64,000 nt of DNA from Clostridiales bacterium. Its GTDB lineage: Bacteria; Bacillota; Clostridia; Lachnospirales; Lachnospiraceae. Shown one piece after another: positions 53,189-62,142 of the stretch. The notes below the pieces were generated by a model, which was not told the origin of the DNA, made no database searches, and saw only the letters and a program-made list of their open reading frames with translations. Position 1 is the first letter of the stretch; each line of letters opens with the position of its first letter. The stretch lies in NCBI GenBank assembly GCA_015655075.1, contig JAATFT010000094.1:26853-90852 (forward strand), written 5' to 3'. The translations under genes and the position numbers were made by a program.

Positions 53189-55016
53189 AGCTTATGCCTC
53201 CTTTTTTTTGACCGCCTTTATTTTCAGGAGACTGGTCCTTACTTTCAAAGGGCCTGTTCTTATTTTCAGGAGGCCGCCTGCCTTCTTCTGTTTTCTTTGT
53301 ATATAGCTCTAAATTTATTTGATTTTCATAGAGTGCCTTATAAGCGCCTTCTTCTTTCACTATATCCACATGTGTCCCGCCTTGAACTATTTTACCCTGC
53401 TCTATCATATAAATACAGCGGGAATTTATAACGTTCCTTAATCTGTGGGAAATAAGGATTACTATTTTTTCCTTTGCAAGCTCATAAATGACCTCCATAA
53501 TTTGCTTTTCGCTTTGGGCGTCAATATTTGAAGTTACTTCATCGAAAATATAAACAGGGGAATCACGAAGCAGCGCCCTTGCCAATGCAAGCCTCTGGGA
53601 CTGTCCTCCCGAAAAGTTGGATGACTTTTCCATTACTTGGGATTGCAGCCCTTCCCTGCCATATATAAATTCATAGAGGCCGGCTTTTTTTAATACTTCG
53701 TCCATTTCTTCCTTTTCGGCGTCCGGTTTACCCATACGCAGATTTTCTTCCACCGTTCCCCGGAACAAATAGCTGTTATGGCTGACTAAAGTAATTAATC
53801 CCAGCAGCTCTTCCCCTGATAAAAGCGATAATTCCATGCCTCCGATTTGTATACTGCCCCCGTACCCCTTGATTTTACCGGTAAGCAAAGAAGCTATGGT
53901 ACTTTTGCCGCAGCCGGAAGCGCCCACAATGGATATTAATTGCTTCTTATTCATTTCCATATTAATATCTTTCAGGATTTCCCGTTTACCGTCATAGGAA
54001 AAATTCAGATGAGTACATTGTATTTTATGAATCTCCTTCAGGGAATACTCCCTGCCTTGCTTTTGCTCCTCAAGATCCAGAATAAAAAATATTTTTTCAC
54101 TTGCCGCCATGCCGTTCATGGCAACATGAAAAAGAGAACCCAATAACCGCAGGGGCAGAAAAAATTCCGCGGATAGCATAATGATGACAAATGCTCCGGT
54201 AAATGAAAGAGTTCCCCTCTCATATTCCAGAATGGACAATATTATGCCCGCCGCGGCACCCCCAAAGGCAATGATATCCATAACGGCTATGGAATTCAAC
54301 TGCATGTACAGTAGCTGCATGGTGGCTCTTCTGAATTTTTCCGCCTCCCTATCCATCTCTTTTGCTTTCCGTCCGTCGGCCCCATATATTTTTAGTGTGG
54401 TCAAGCCCTGAAGGTTTTCTAAAAAGCGTTCCCCTAAATCGGTATAACTGCCCCAATATTTTCCGGAAATTTTCTTTGCTATTTTCTGAATTACGATAAT
54501 CGTAACTGGAATTAAAGGCACGCATGCAAGTAAAACCAAGGCGATTTTTCCGTTTACAAAAGAGAGAACTACAAACAACGTAAAAGGTGCCAGCATGCTG
54601 TAGAAAAATTGAGGGAGATATTTACCAAAATATACCTCCAGCTGTTCCACACCCTCCACCGCGGCCTGGACTGCTTCCGATGTGGCAATTTTTTCCTGAT
54701 AATCCGCTCCGATTTTAAGCAGCTTTTCATATATTTTATCCCGCAATACCTTTTTTACGTAGAAGGAAGCATGGGCGGAAAACTTAACCGAGAGCATATG
54801 GCATATAATCCGCACTATTACCACCGCCAATACCGTCATTGCAGTCGCTACGACAGGAACAGCGCTTATTTTTCCTTCCAGAATCCCCTTCAGTAAAAAG
54901 GCAATGGAAAATATCATGATTACATTGGCCATAAGCGCAATCCACTGAAAAATTACCGTTAATCCTATATATTTTTTTGTCCCTGCTAAAAAACCGATCA
55001 GTCTTTTATTAATCAT
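53181..55016 (-). CDS. CydD-like ABC exporter subunit
   Basis: 611 residues: six transmembrane segments, then Walker A GASGCGKST, signature FSGGQSQR and Walker B YIFDEVTSNID with catalytic Glu; both ATP sites of the pair look competent. The C-terminal ~40 residues are a Lys/Glu/Asn-rich repeat-like tail (PPENKNRP, FESKDQSPENK) unusual for the family. The ATG at 55016 overlaps the DUF454 gene by 8 bp. Partner of the CydC-like subunit. Confidence 0.82.
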   Translation of the reverse strand: MINKRLIGFLAGTKKYIGLTVIFQWIALMANVIMIFSIAFLLKGILEGKISAVPVVATAMTVLAVVIVRIICHMLSVKFSAHASFYVKKVLRDKIYEKLLKIGADYQEKIATSEAVQAAVEGVEQLEVYFGKYLPQFFYSMLAPFTLFVVLSFVNGKIALVLLACVPLIPVTIIVIQKIAKKISGKYWGSYTDLGERFLENLQGLTTLKIYGADGRKAKEMDREAEKFRRATMQLLYMQLNSIAVMDIIAFGGAAAGIILSILEYERGTLSFTGAFVIIMLSAEFFLPLRLLGSLFHVAMNGMAASEKIFFILDLEEQKQGREYSLKEIHKIQCTHLNFSYDGKREILKDINMEMNKKQLISIVGASGCGKSTIASLLTGKIKGYGGSIQIGGMELSLLSGEELLGLITLVSHNSYLFRGTVEENLRMGKPDAEKEEMDEVLKKAGLYEFIYGREGLQSQVMEKSSNFSGGQSQRLALARALLRDSPVYIFDEVTSNIDAQSEKQIMEVIYELAKEKIVILISHRLRNVINSRCIYMIEQGKIVQGGTHVDIVKEEGAYKALYENQINLELYTKKTEEGRRPPENKNRPFESKDQSPENKGGQKKGGISCA

Positions 55017-55458
55017 CCTGCCCTGCTTCCTCCCTGACAGTATATTTTTGATAAACCTCTTCCGGCCGTTCCGGAGGAACGCCAGGTTTGATTGTCCTGA
55101 TCCGGAAGATAAAATAATAATATTTAAAGAGGATAACACATACAATGGCTATTTTCCCATGGATTACCGGAGTATAGCAAAAAGCCAGGAGCAGCATAAC
55201 GGAAGCGGGTATCAGAATCCGGACTTTTGTCTTTAAGGTCATGGACCGTGATTTTACAAAGCTGTCTAAATGTTTTTGGTAAAGCTTTGTAGAACAAAAC
55301 CAGTCATGAAACCGCTTTGATCCTTTTGCAAAGCAAAAAGAAGCCAGCAAAAAAAAAGGAGCGGTGGGCAGCACAGGAAGCACTATTCCTATTATCCCTA
55401 AACTTAAGGATACAAATGCGAACATTATAAATAGTAATTTTACCGGATTGTATTTCAT
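55009..55458 (-). CDS. DUF454 (YbaN-like) membrane protein
   Basis: 149 residues. Two or three membrane helices early (LLFIMFAFVSLSLGIIGIVL and ILIPASVMLLLAFCYTPV) and the family signature VLPTAPFFLLASFCFAKGSKRFHDW. YbaN/DUF454 proteins have no settled function. Overlaps ygbA by 4 bp at its start and cydD by 8 bp at its end, so it is tightly coupled to the exporter. Start at 55458 chosen as the first conserved Met. Confidence 0.82.
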   Translation of the reverse strand: MKYNPVKLLFIMFAFVSLSLGIIGIVLPVLPTAPFFLLASFCFAKGSKRFHDWFCSTKLYQKHLDSFVKSRSMTLKTKVRILIPASVMLLLAFCYTPVIHGKIAIVCVILFKYYYFIFRIRTIKPGVPPERPEEVYQKYTVREEAGQDD

Positions 55459-55832
55459 TCTTTTCTTGTTTCCTTTCTTTTTTTCAATATGGCGGCGACA
55501 GTATTTATCATATGCTTTACGGCGGGAACCGGATGAACGAATAACATTCTTGGCCCCGCATATTTCATTACCCTGCGGATCTGTTCCTGCATATCGGCCC
55601 GGTAACAGTGTACGGTGCAAGTGCTGCAAAAGGTCTTGGTTTCCATAAAAGGACATTTATCAATTTTTTGGTATGCATAGGATAGCAGTGCCTGACATTC
55701 AGGGCAGAGAATGCCTTCGTGCTTACCGTCATGCCCGTTTCCCTTGCAATATATTCCAATCATGGAGGCAATCAGAGCTTTTTCCTCTTTTCTTTTACTT
55801 TCTAAAGATATGGTATTCATCTTGTTTTTCAT
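55455..55832 (-). CDS. ygbA: YgbA-family (nitrous-oxide-stimulated promoter) protein
   Basis: 125 residues, cysteine-rich: IYCKGNGHDGKHEG, LCPECQALLSYAYQK, DKCPFMETKTFCSTCTVHCY and MKYAGPRMLFVHP are the conserved blocks of the YgbA family. The spaced cysteines suggest a metal or Fe-S site. In enteric bacteria YgbA is linked to growth under nitrosative stress. Its position inside a heme operon hints at heme or nitric-oxide related metal handling. Directly coupled to DUF454. Confidence 0.82.
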   Translation of the reverse strand: MKNKMNTISLESKRKEEKALIASMIGIYCKGNGHDGKHEGILCPECQALLSYAYQKIDKCPFMETKTFCSTCTVHCYRADMQEQIRRVMKYAGPRMLFVHPVPAVKHMINTVAAILKKRKETRKE

Positions 55833-55870
55833 TGCAGCACCCTATGCTTTTCCTACCGGCCTGATAATTT

Positions 55871-56662
55871 CTACCGGACCGTCATGACAATTCTTCTATC
55901 CTTCCATTCCGCTACCTCCAACCGGATTCCATAGATCCTCTCGATACACTCTGAGGTAATTATATCCCCCGGATTTCCCCGCACCAATATTTTGCCGTCT
56001 TTTAACCCTATCAGCTCGTCGCTGTAATAAATGGCATGATTCATATCATGGAGCACCATAATAATGGTAATGCCGTATTCCTGATTTAATTTTTTCACCA
56101 TTTCCAATATTTCGATCTGATAACGGATATCCAGATAAGTGGTAGGCTCATCCAAAAACAGAATATCTGTTTTCTGGGCAAGGGCCATGGCAATCCAGAC
56201 GCGCTGTCTTTGCCCGCCGGAAAGACTCATCAGCTCCCTGTCTCTATATTTTGCAACATTGGTAACTTCCATAGCCCAGTCAATGATATCCTTATCTTCT
56301 TTTCCCGGCGCCCCAAAAAGGGAAAGATGAGGAGTTCTTCCATAGGAAACCAGCTTTCCTACGGTAATGTCCGCCGCCGCCTGATTGTTCTGCTGTACGA
56401 TAGCCACCCGTTTTGCAAAATCCTTCTGCTTCATGGTATAAATGTTTTTCCCGTCCAGAAATATTCCTCCTTTGTCCGGGATAAGGTCCTTCGTCATCAG
56501 ATAAAACAAGGTGGATTTTCCACATCCGTTTGCTCCTAAAAAAGTGGTGATTTTCCCTCTTTTTATCGTAAAAGATATGCCGTCTAATATTTTCTTTTCC
56601 AGTTCTTTGTTTTTATCACGGGATTTCTTGTCATAGGCAAAAGTAAGATTTTTAACTTCCAT
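55871..56662 (-). CDS. Iron/heme ABC transporter ATPase (FecE-like)
   Basis: 263 residues. Walker A GANGCGKST near residue 43, signature SLSGGQRQRV, Walker B DILFLDEPTTYLD, and the FecE/BtuD-typical VLHDMNHAIYYSDE. Energises the FecCD-type permease, whose gene end it overlaps by 11 bp. Inner-face component of the heme importer. Confidence 0.93.
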   Translation of the reverse strand: MEVKNLTFAYDKKSRDKNKELEKKILDGISFTIKRGKITTFLGANGCGKSTLFYLMTKDLIPDKGGIFLDGKNIYTMKQKDFAKRVAIVQQNNQAAADITVGKLVSYGRTPHLSLFGAPGKEDKDIIDWAMEVTNVAKYRDRELMSLSGGQRQRVWIAMALAQKTDILFLDEPTTYLDIRYQIEILEMVKKLNQEYGITIIMVLHDMNHAIYYSDELIGLKDGKILVRGNPGDIITSECIERIYGIRLEVAEWKDRRIVMTVR

Positions 56663-57644
56663 ACCGGCTGCTCCTCCTTAGTAATAAAATAAAGAAAGGT
56701 CCTCCCACCACCGCCATAATGACAGCGGCACTGACCTCATAAGGCTGTGCAATGGTCCGGCCTACGGTATCCGCCAGAAGAAAGATCAACGCTCCAAGTA
56801 TCATGGAATAGGGCAGCAAAAGCTTATGGTCGCCGCCTACAAATATTCTTGCAATGTGGGGCACAATCAGCCCGACAAAGCTGATAATCCCCGCCGCCGC
56901 CGTAGATATGGAGGCAAGCAGGACCGCCGCTAAGGATATGAGTATCCTTACGCGGCTGACATTCACGCCGATACTCCTTGCCGTTTTGTCATCCAGTGCA
57001 AGAAGATTGCACCGTCCCGCAAAAGCTAAGGAAATCACCAGACATCCCGGTATATAATATAAAACGATATTCACGTCCTCCCAGGTTTTCATAGTAATGT
57101 TGCCGTTTACAATGGCCGCTACCCCCGACAGGTTTTCTCCATTCATGGAATTAAACAAATTGGATAATCCGGCAAACATGGTACTGACCGCCACTCCGAC
57201 TAAAATAATCCGAAGGGGGCTAAGCCCTCCTTTCCAGGACAGGGAATATACCAGTAAAAACGCCGCTATTCCTCCGGCAAAAGCCGCCAGCGGTATAAAA
57301 TAAAAGAGGCCCGGAAAAAAAGCGGTTACGAGTACGGCAGTAAAGCCTGCTCCCCCCGAAATTCCTATTATGCCAGGGTCTGTCAGCGGATTTTTCAACA
57401 CTGCCTGAAAGAGCACCCCGGATACTGCAAGAGCCGCACCCACCAGCATGGATATGATAATTCTCGGAAAACGCAGATTATAAACGGCTGCCACCATTTC
57501 ATCATATTTTATGAATAACCCCCTGAAAAGCTGGGTACCGGAAACTTTCAGGCTTCCGGTGTTCACCGACCAGAAAAACACTATAAGAAGTGCAAGTGCG
57601 GTAAAAATAAATGCAAGTGCGGATTTTATTCTTTTCTTTTTCAT
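56652..57644 (-). CDS. Iron/heme ABC permease (FecCD family)
   Basis: 330 residues, about nine to ten membrane helices. RFPRIISMLVGAALAVSGVL near residue 65, DPGIIGISGGAGFTAVL, and ISFVGLIVPHIARIFVGGDH near residue 250 are FecCD hallmarks. Homodimeric channel receiving heme from the IsdE-like lipoprotein. The ATG at 57644 has GGGAG; the frame extends to 57743 without conserved sequence. Confidence 0.93.
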   Translation of the reverse strand: MKKKRIKSALAFIFTALALLIVFFWSVNTGSLKVSGTQLFRGLFIKYDEMVAAVYNLRFPRIIISMLVGAALAVSGVLFQAVLKNPLTDPGIIGISGGAGFTAVLVTAFFPGLFYFIPLAAFAGGIAAFLLVYSLSWKGGLSPLRIILVGVAVSTMFAGLSNLFNSMNGENLSGVAAIVNGNITMKTWEDVNIVLYYIPGCLVISLAFAGRCNLLALDDKTARSIGVNVSRVRILISLAAVLLASISTAAAGIISFVGLIVPHIARIFVGGDHKLLLPYSMILGALIFLLADTVGRTIAQPYEVSAAVIMAVVGGPFFILLLRRSSRYGS

Positions 57645-57739
57645 GTTAACTCCCGTCTGCGTGCTTTGACACGCATCAATACAAGCCATTTTTCTTTTGA
57701 AAGGCAACGGTTGAATCAGTATGGGCAAAATGCGCTTTT

Positions 57740-58696
57740 TCACTTTTCACCTGCGGATTCCTCCCCGTAAAAAATTTCATCCAGCTCCTCCAGTGCCTCC
57801 GGATAATTGAAAGTAGCGCTCATACCGAATTTTTCATAGGAAAGGTCATACACTCTCTCATTCTTTACCGCCCGGAAATGCTTCCAGATATCATTTGTTT
57901 TAAATTCCTCCGCAAACATTTCCATTACCATGTCCGGTAAGGCGTGGGCCGTCCTTACGATAATGTCGGGGTCCCGCTCCAGCATGTCCTCCGTATTCAC
58001 ATTAATAAAATCCTTCGTTTCATTGGGATAAACATTAATTCCTCCCGCCAGCTTCACAAGGTTGCCCACATAGGAATTTTCCGTCGCAACCACATAAGAA
58101 CCGGGAAGCCCCATAAGTACCAGGACCGTGGGGGACTCTTTCCCCTTCTGCTTATCCTGGTAATTTTCATAGAATATCTCAAATTCCTTAACAAGGACCT
58201 CCGCCTCTTCTTCCCTGTCAAATATAGTCCCCAGTTCTTCAATGGACTTGTACATACCAGGCACACTGCTTAAATTAAGAAACGCATAATTTGTTTGGAT
58301 TGCGTCGTACTTTGGCTGCAAATCGGAAATCAGGCTGACCGGGGACAGGACCCAATCCGGCTTCATGGAGGATACGATCTCCATATCCGGAGACATGGGC
58401 ATTCCGATTTTAGGCAGATCCTGATAGCGTTCCGGCGGTTCGTATAAATCACTGTCCGGTATTCCGGCTAAGGGAAGGTCAAGCTTTTCACATATTGCAA
58501 CCGTTGCCATTGAAGTTGCGATAATCACTTTTTCTTCCGTAGCGTCATTCGTATCCGCGCTTTCCTGGGTGCCTTCCCTGCTGTTTTCCTGGGTATTACC
58601 CTGCTGCTGGTCAACACATCCGGAGAGCATAAAAACCGCAAAAATAAGAATCCCGGCCCCAATCCATTTTCTTCCTGCCTTTATCTTTTTGTTCAT
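57740..58696 (-). CDS. isdE: Heme-binding ABC lipoprotein (IsdE/HtsA-like)
   Basis: 318 residues, lipobox LSGC (Cys27) and a Gln/Glu/Asn/Thr-rich tether. The type III binding-protein fold has IGMPMSPDMEI, the IsdE block containing the axial Met ligand (Met99 or Met101), and RTAHALPDMV with the His ligand (His251). Met/His iron coordination is established for S. aureus IsdE. It should take heme from the Shp-like protein encoded immediately upstream and pass it to the FecCD/FecE transporter. GGAGGGAG precedes the ATG; 4-bp overlap with the Shp-like gene. Confidence 0.9.
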   Translation of the reverse strand: MNKKIKAGRKWIGAGILIFAVFMLSGCVDQQQGNTQENSREGTQESADTNDATEEKVIIATSMATVAICEKLDLPLAGIPDSDLYEPPERYQDLPKIGMPMSPDMEIVSSMKPDWVLSPVSLISDLQPKYDAIQTNYAFLNLSSVPGMYKSIEELGTIFDREEEAEVLVKEFEIFYENYQDKQKGKESPTVLVLMGLPGSYVVATENSYVGNLVKLAGGINVYPNETKDFINVNTEDMLERDPDIIVRTAHALPDMVMEMFAEEFKTNDIWKHFRAVKNERVYDLSYEKFGMSATFNYPEALEELDEIFYGEESAGEK

Positions 58697-59745
58697 TTTC
58701 TCTCCTCCCTTCTTAGGAAGATAAGCACTCCCATAAGGGTGCCTCCCACAAGAAGTCCCGGTATGGTAATAATCAGAATGCACTGCCAGACAAGCTTCCA
58801 GGAAACAGCGGGAATCACCGCTGCTTCTTTATCCCCTTCTGCCGCTTCTGTCTTTCCTTTTGTCTCTGCCGCTCCTGCTGCCTTTATTCCTCCCTCCGTC
58901 TCCGCTGTGTCTGATTCTTCTGTTGTTGCCGCCGTTCCCACGGTTTCTGTTGTTCCCGTCCCCGCGGATTTTAAAAGGTTGCTATCCGAAAGAACCAGCC
59001 CGTCGGCTGAAGCAATAAGCTCCCGGGCACTGACTCCTTCGCTGCCTGCCGCCGCCAAGGTTTCCGCCGCGTCTGCCGTTTCCCCTTCCTGGGTTTTTGT
59101 ACTTTTTGTATTTTGGTTACTTTCCGTACTGAGGCTTTTTGCACTGCCGTTTCCAGCCGACGCACTAATATTTCCGCCCGACGCACTGCCGTCACCGGTA
59201 TCCACGCCCACCACAAAATCCCCGTTTCCCTCCTTAAGATCGGAAAAATCCATATAAAAAATAACTTTTCTTCCCATTGGCGATACATAAAAGCTGGATC
59301 TTACAATTGCATCCTCCGCCGGGATTTCCAGCCGGTAATCCGTGCAATATTCTCCCCCCAGATTTTCCTGCATAATGGTAAAGGATACGCTGTTCCAGTC
59401 CGAACCTCCTCTTTCCTGTGTCCAGAACTCCACCTCGGAAATATATTCCGCCAGGTAAAATCTTACCGTCGCATATAGCTTTCCGTCCGCTGTTTTTTCA
59501 AGCAGTGCAGTGGGATTCAATACGCTTTCCGTCATACCCTGACCGATTCCCTCGTTATTTCCCGGATCCTCGATTTCTCCGGTAACCGGGTGCTTGTAAT
59601 AGGGATGAGCTGTGGCCGTATAGGCGTTCCCGGATTCCGCCATAACCATTTCAACCTCCGTCCCGCAAATGAGCAGCCCCAGAATTATTAACAATCCAAA
59701 TTTCTTTAGTCCCGCTTTCCTTAACTTAGATTCCTGCTTCTTCAT
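58693..59745 (-). CDS. Cell-surface heme-binding protein, Shp-like
   Basis: 350 residues: signal segment (~15-36), a Shp-type heme-binding domain (~40-185), a long Thr/Ala/Glu/Ser-rich stalk and a C-terminal membrane helix (~320-345) with a basic tail. YTATAHPYYKHPVTGE and EGIGQGMTESVLNP are Shp-like. Met71 and Met157 are 86 residues apart, close to the spacing of the bis-Met heme ligands of streptococcal Shp (Met66/Met153), and are the likely axial pair. In streptococci Shp hands heme to HtsA; here the next gene encodes the HtsA/IsdE homologue. No LPxTG. It overlaps the upstream NEAT gene by 20 bp. Confidence 0.88.
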   Translation of the reverse strand: MKKQESKLRKAGLKKFGLLIILGLLICGTEVEMVMAESGNAYTATAHPYYKHPVTGEIEDPGNNEGIGQGMTESVLNPTALLEKTADGKLYATVRFYLAEYISEVEFWTQERGGSDWNSVSFTIMQENLGGEYCTDYRLEIPAEDAIVRSSFYVSPMGRKVIFYMDFSDLKEGNGDFVVGVDTGDGSASGGNISASAGNGSAKSLSTESNQNTKSTKTQEGETADAAETLAAAGSEGVSARELIASADGLVLSDSNLLKSAGTGTTETVGTAATTEESDTAETEGGIKAAGAAETKGKTEAAEGDKEAAVIPAVSWKLVWQCILIITIPGLLVGGTLMGVLIFLRREERK

Positions 59746-61867
59746 GGTAGTTTCTTTTCCTTCCTGCCGCCTTTAACAAAACAAAGATGATTATGGTGGT
59801 AACTGCAAAAGAACATATTACAGAAAGCCCCAGCAGCAGCATCGCAATCATCCGCCCTGTCATACTGTCCTGATTATTTTCATCCCAAACTTCCGGTTCT
59901 GCGGCTTCTTTTATCCCTTCTGAATAATAATCCTCCGACGAGCCTTCCCCGATACTTTTGCTAATATTGTTAAGATTGCCGCCGATAGTACCGCCGCTTT
60001 CCTCTGTATTGGAATTATCTTTTTTTTCCAGCAATGCAAACTGACTGAAATGGTTGGTGGAAAACACGTAAAAAACAGATTCCGTTTTACCGGACATCAG
60101 TGTCTTTGCACCGTTTTCTATCCGGTAAACGGCGGCGTTATCCCCGTTCATATTATCCGGAAGCGGGATATAGACCTGCACCATTCCGTTTGGCTGTACC
60201 TTAGAACCTTGTGGTGATACCAGGGTAATATCGTAAAAAGCTATAGGAGTTCCAACATCTCCTAATAGCTCCACCGCCTCCTGATAACCCTCTCCCGAGT
60301 CTATTCTTTTTACAGTCATCCCTACACCGTTTACCAATACATTGGCATCTGCTTTTATTCTTATCTTCGTATCCTCATCGGTTATATCCGCCGCCCCCGT
60401 ATCCAGTCCTGTCGTTACCGCCTGGGTATTTTCCGTTATTTCTGCCTCGCCGACCAGAGCTTTTAAGGTATCCCAGCTTATCTTCAGTCTTGCCGGAAGG
60501 GGATCGTCTCCCATAACTTCTACCTTGGGATCAATCAAAGTCTCAATGTATTCCTCCCTGGAGGGCAGCCGGAACTTGAAAATGCTGGGCTGGCCGCCGG
60601 TATTATTCCTTGCGGTAATTTGGGCATAGATATAGCTTCCGTCCGTCTGTTTAATCTGTAAGGTCTGCAGGCAGGCGGTTATGTTTCCCACCGTCATAGG
60701 GCGGGTGGAAATTTCCATCGTATAGACGCCGTTCTTTACGGTAAGCATTGCCTCATGGTTAAACGCCGGATTGCCCATGGACGCCCTGTCCGCCGTGGCG
60801 TGCCACAAATCCACGTAAAGGCTGTATTTTCCGTCTTCCAGCGTATCCTTATCAAGGGCTTCGCCGGATTTTTCCACCAGGTTATCTATCGCTTCATTAA
60901 GAGCGTTAACCTGTGCGTCCGCAACAATTTGCGCTGCGGAGGTACTGGCATATACCTTTTTGGCCTCGTCTATGACCGTTTTCAATTTACTCAGGCTTGC
61001 TTTCGTATATTTGTCCTCCAAAGCAAGCAAGGCGTCTGCTTTTTTCAGTGTCGTCTTTAAAGCGGATTTATCTGTGGAAGCAGTCTTTTCCTCCTGACTG
61101 CCGGTATCCGTCTCATTTTCTGCCGTATCCGGTTCGTCCTTCGTTGTATCCGGCTCCTCCTCTGTATCTTGTTCCTCTTCCTCCTTATCTTCCTTTGTAG
61201 TATCCGGCTCTTTTCCCGTCTCATTCTCTTGCCCGGCTTCCGGTTCGTCGGTCTCAAAATCCTTCCAGACTTCCTGTTCTGCCTCCGATATTTCCTTTAC
61301 CTCATTAAAATAAACCTTTATCCGGCATACCTGGTCTCCAAATCCCAGACTTCCCATAACCGGCACATAAACATGCGCCCAGGTATATTCCGCTCCTATC
61401 TCAACCGGAACCGCCACCACCTTGGGATATCTCTTCCCCGCGCAGTTTATATCCGTTGAATCTTCTCCGTTATACTCATCCACTACGGCATAGGTCGAGA
61501 TAACCTCAGCCGGTACGTTGGTATATTCTTCCGGGTACTCAAATTCATTAAACCGGATATCCTTGATTAAATCCAACTGCATAAGGTATCCGGACATTCC
61601 GGAGAACTCCATATTGGTAAATTTCATGGATAAGGTTGCTTTTCCCTCCGTTACAACCAGTTTTCCCGTCTGATACAGGGCATTGTTACCCATGGAGGCT
61701 TGATCCTTAGAAGCGTTCCAAAGACTTACCGGTACGGAATAAATCCCATCCTCCAAAGTCCCGGAAGCTTCAGTTCTGCCTGTTACGGCGGACAATCCGG
61801 TAAAAAGGGACAGAACCAGGCAGCCAAGCAGTAATACGATACTCCCTTTTTTCCTTTTCTTATTCAT
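59726..61867 (-). CDS. Large NEAT-domain heme-capture membrane protein
   Basis: 713 residues. Signal peptide (~1-34); NEAT domain 1 (~38-190; VSLWNASKDQASMGNNAL); acidic, low-complexity linker (~195-262); FIVAR-like helical pair (~266-333); NEAT domain 2 (~342-480; VDLWHATADRASMGNPAF). A beta-rich C-terminal domain (~530-660) follows, then a membrane helix (~668-695) and a short basic tail. There is no LPxTG, so it is membrane- rather than sortase-anchored. Captures heme or heme proteins at the surface and feeds the Shp/IsdE relay. The usual YxxxY heme motif was not found in either NEAT. AAAGGA precedes the ATG at 61867. Confidence 0.88.
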   Translation of the reverse strand: MNKKRKKGSIVLLLGCLVLSLFTGLSAVTGRTEASGTLEDGIYSVPVSLWNASKDQASMGNNALYQTGKLVVTEGKATLSMKFTNMEFSGMSGYLMQLDLIKDIRFNEFEYPEEYTNVPAEVISTYAVVDEYNGEDSTDINCAGKRYPKVVAVPVEIGAEYTWAHVYVPVMGSLGFGDQVCRIKVYFNEVKEISEAEQEVWKDFETDEPEAGQENETGKEPDTTKEDKEEEEQDTEEEPDTTKDEPDTAENETDTGSQEEKTASTDKSALKTTLKKADALLALEDKYTKASLSKLKTVIDEAKKVYASTSAAQIVADAQVNALNEAIDNLVEKSGEALDKDTLEDGKYSLYVDLWHATADRASMGNPAFNHEAMLTVKNGVYTMEISTRPMTVGNITACLQTLQIKQTDGSYIYAQITARNNTGGQPSIFKFRLPSREEYIETLIDPKVEVMGDDPLPARLKISWDTLKALVGEAEITENTQAVTTGLDTGAADITDEDTKIRIKADANVLVNGVGMTVKRIDSGEGYQEAVELLGDVGTPIAFYDITLVSPQGSKVQPNGMVQVYIPLPDNMNGDNAAVYRIENGAKTLMSGKTESVFYVFSTNHFSQFALLEKKDNSNTEESGGTIGGNLNNISKSIGEGSSEDYYSEGIKEAAEPEVWDENNQDSMTGRMIAMLLLGLSVICSFAVTTIIIFVLLKAAGRKRNYHEEAGI

Positions 61868-62142
61868 TACGGATTCCTTTCTTCTCTGAAAAGAGGGCAT
61901 ACATACCATATGCCCCCTATTATGCCTTCTAGAACGTGTTTGAAAAGTTTGTAGTCGATAAAACAAAGTGGTAGTATAAATTTGAGGTGATAAAAATGCG
62001 TCCAAGAGAATACCCTTTTACCAGGATCAAGTTAAAATCACTTTATCCGGTTATCAAATAAGCTTTTTGGACATGAACAGAATCGGCTCCTGTTTTATAA
62101 GCCAAAACGGCTTTTTTGCCCATCTGTCAAATGATTAAATCA
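61868..62142. repeat. Intergenic region with MITE-A-like end and small ORF
   Basis: AACGTGTTTGAAAAG at 61933-61947 resembles a family A terminus. On the plus strand a good RBS (GAGGTGAT) precedes a 21-codon frame at 61996-62061 starting MRPREYPF, perhaps the beginning of a lost transposase. A short hairpin AAGCC/GGCTT with a T-run (62099-62117) reads as a weak plus-strand terminator. All are tentative. Confidence 0.35.

Noticed and set aside
51551..55016. Assignment of the ABC pair as true cydDC for cytochrome bd assembly
   Set aside because: No cydAB genes are near and the context is heme uptake; only CydDC-like homology is claimed.
58739..59257. 172-codon plus-strand frame rich in Ala, Ser and Val
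   Set aside because: Antisense to the repetitive stalk of the Shp-like protein.
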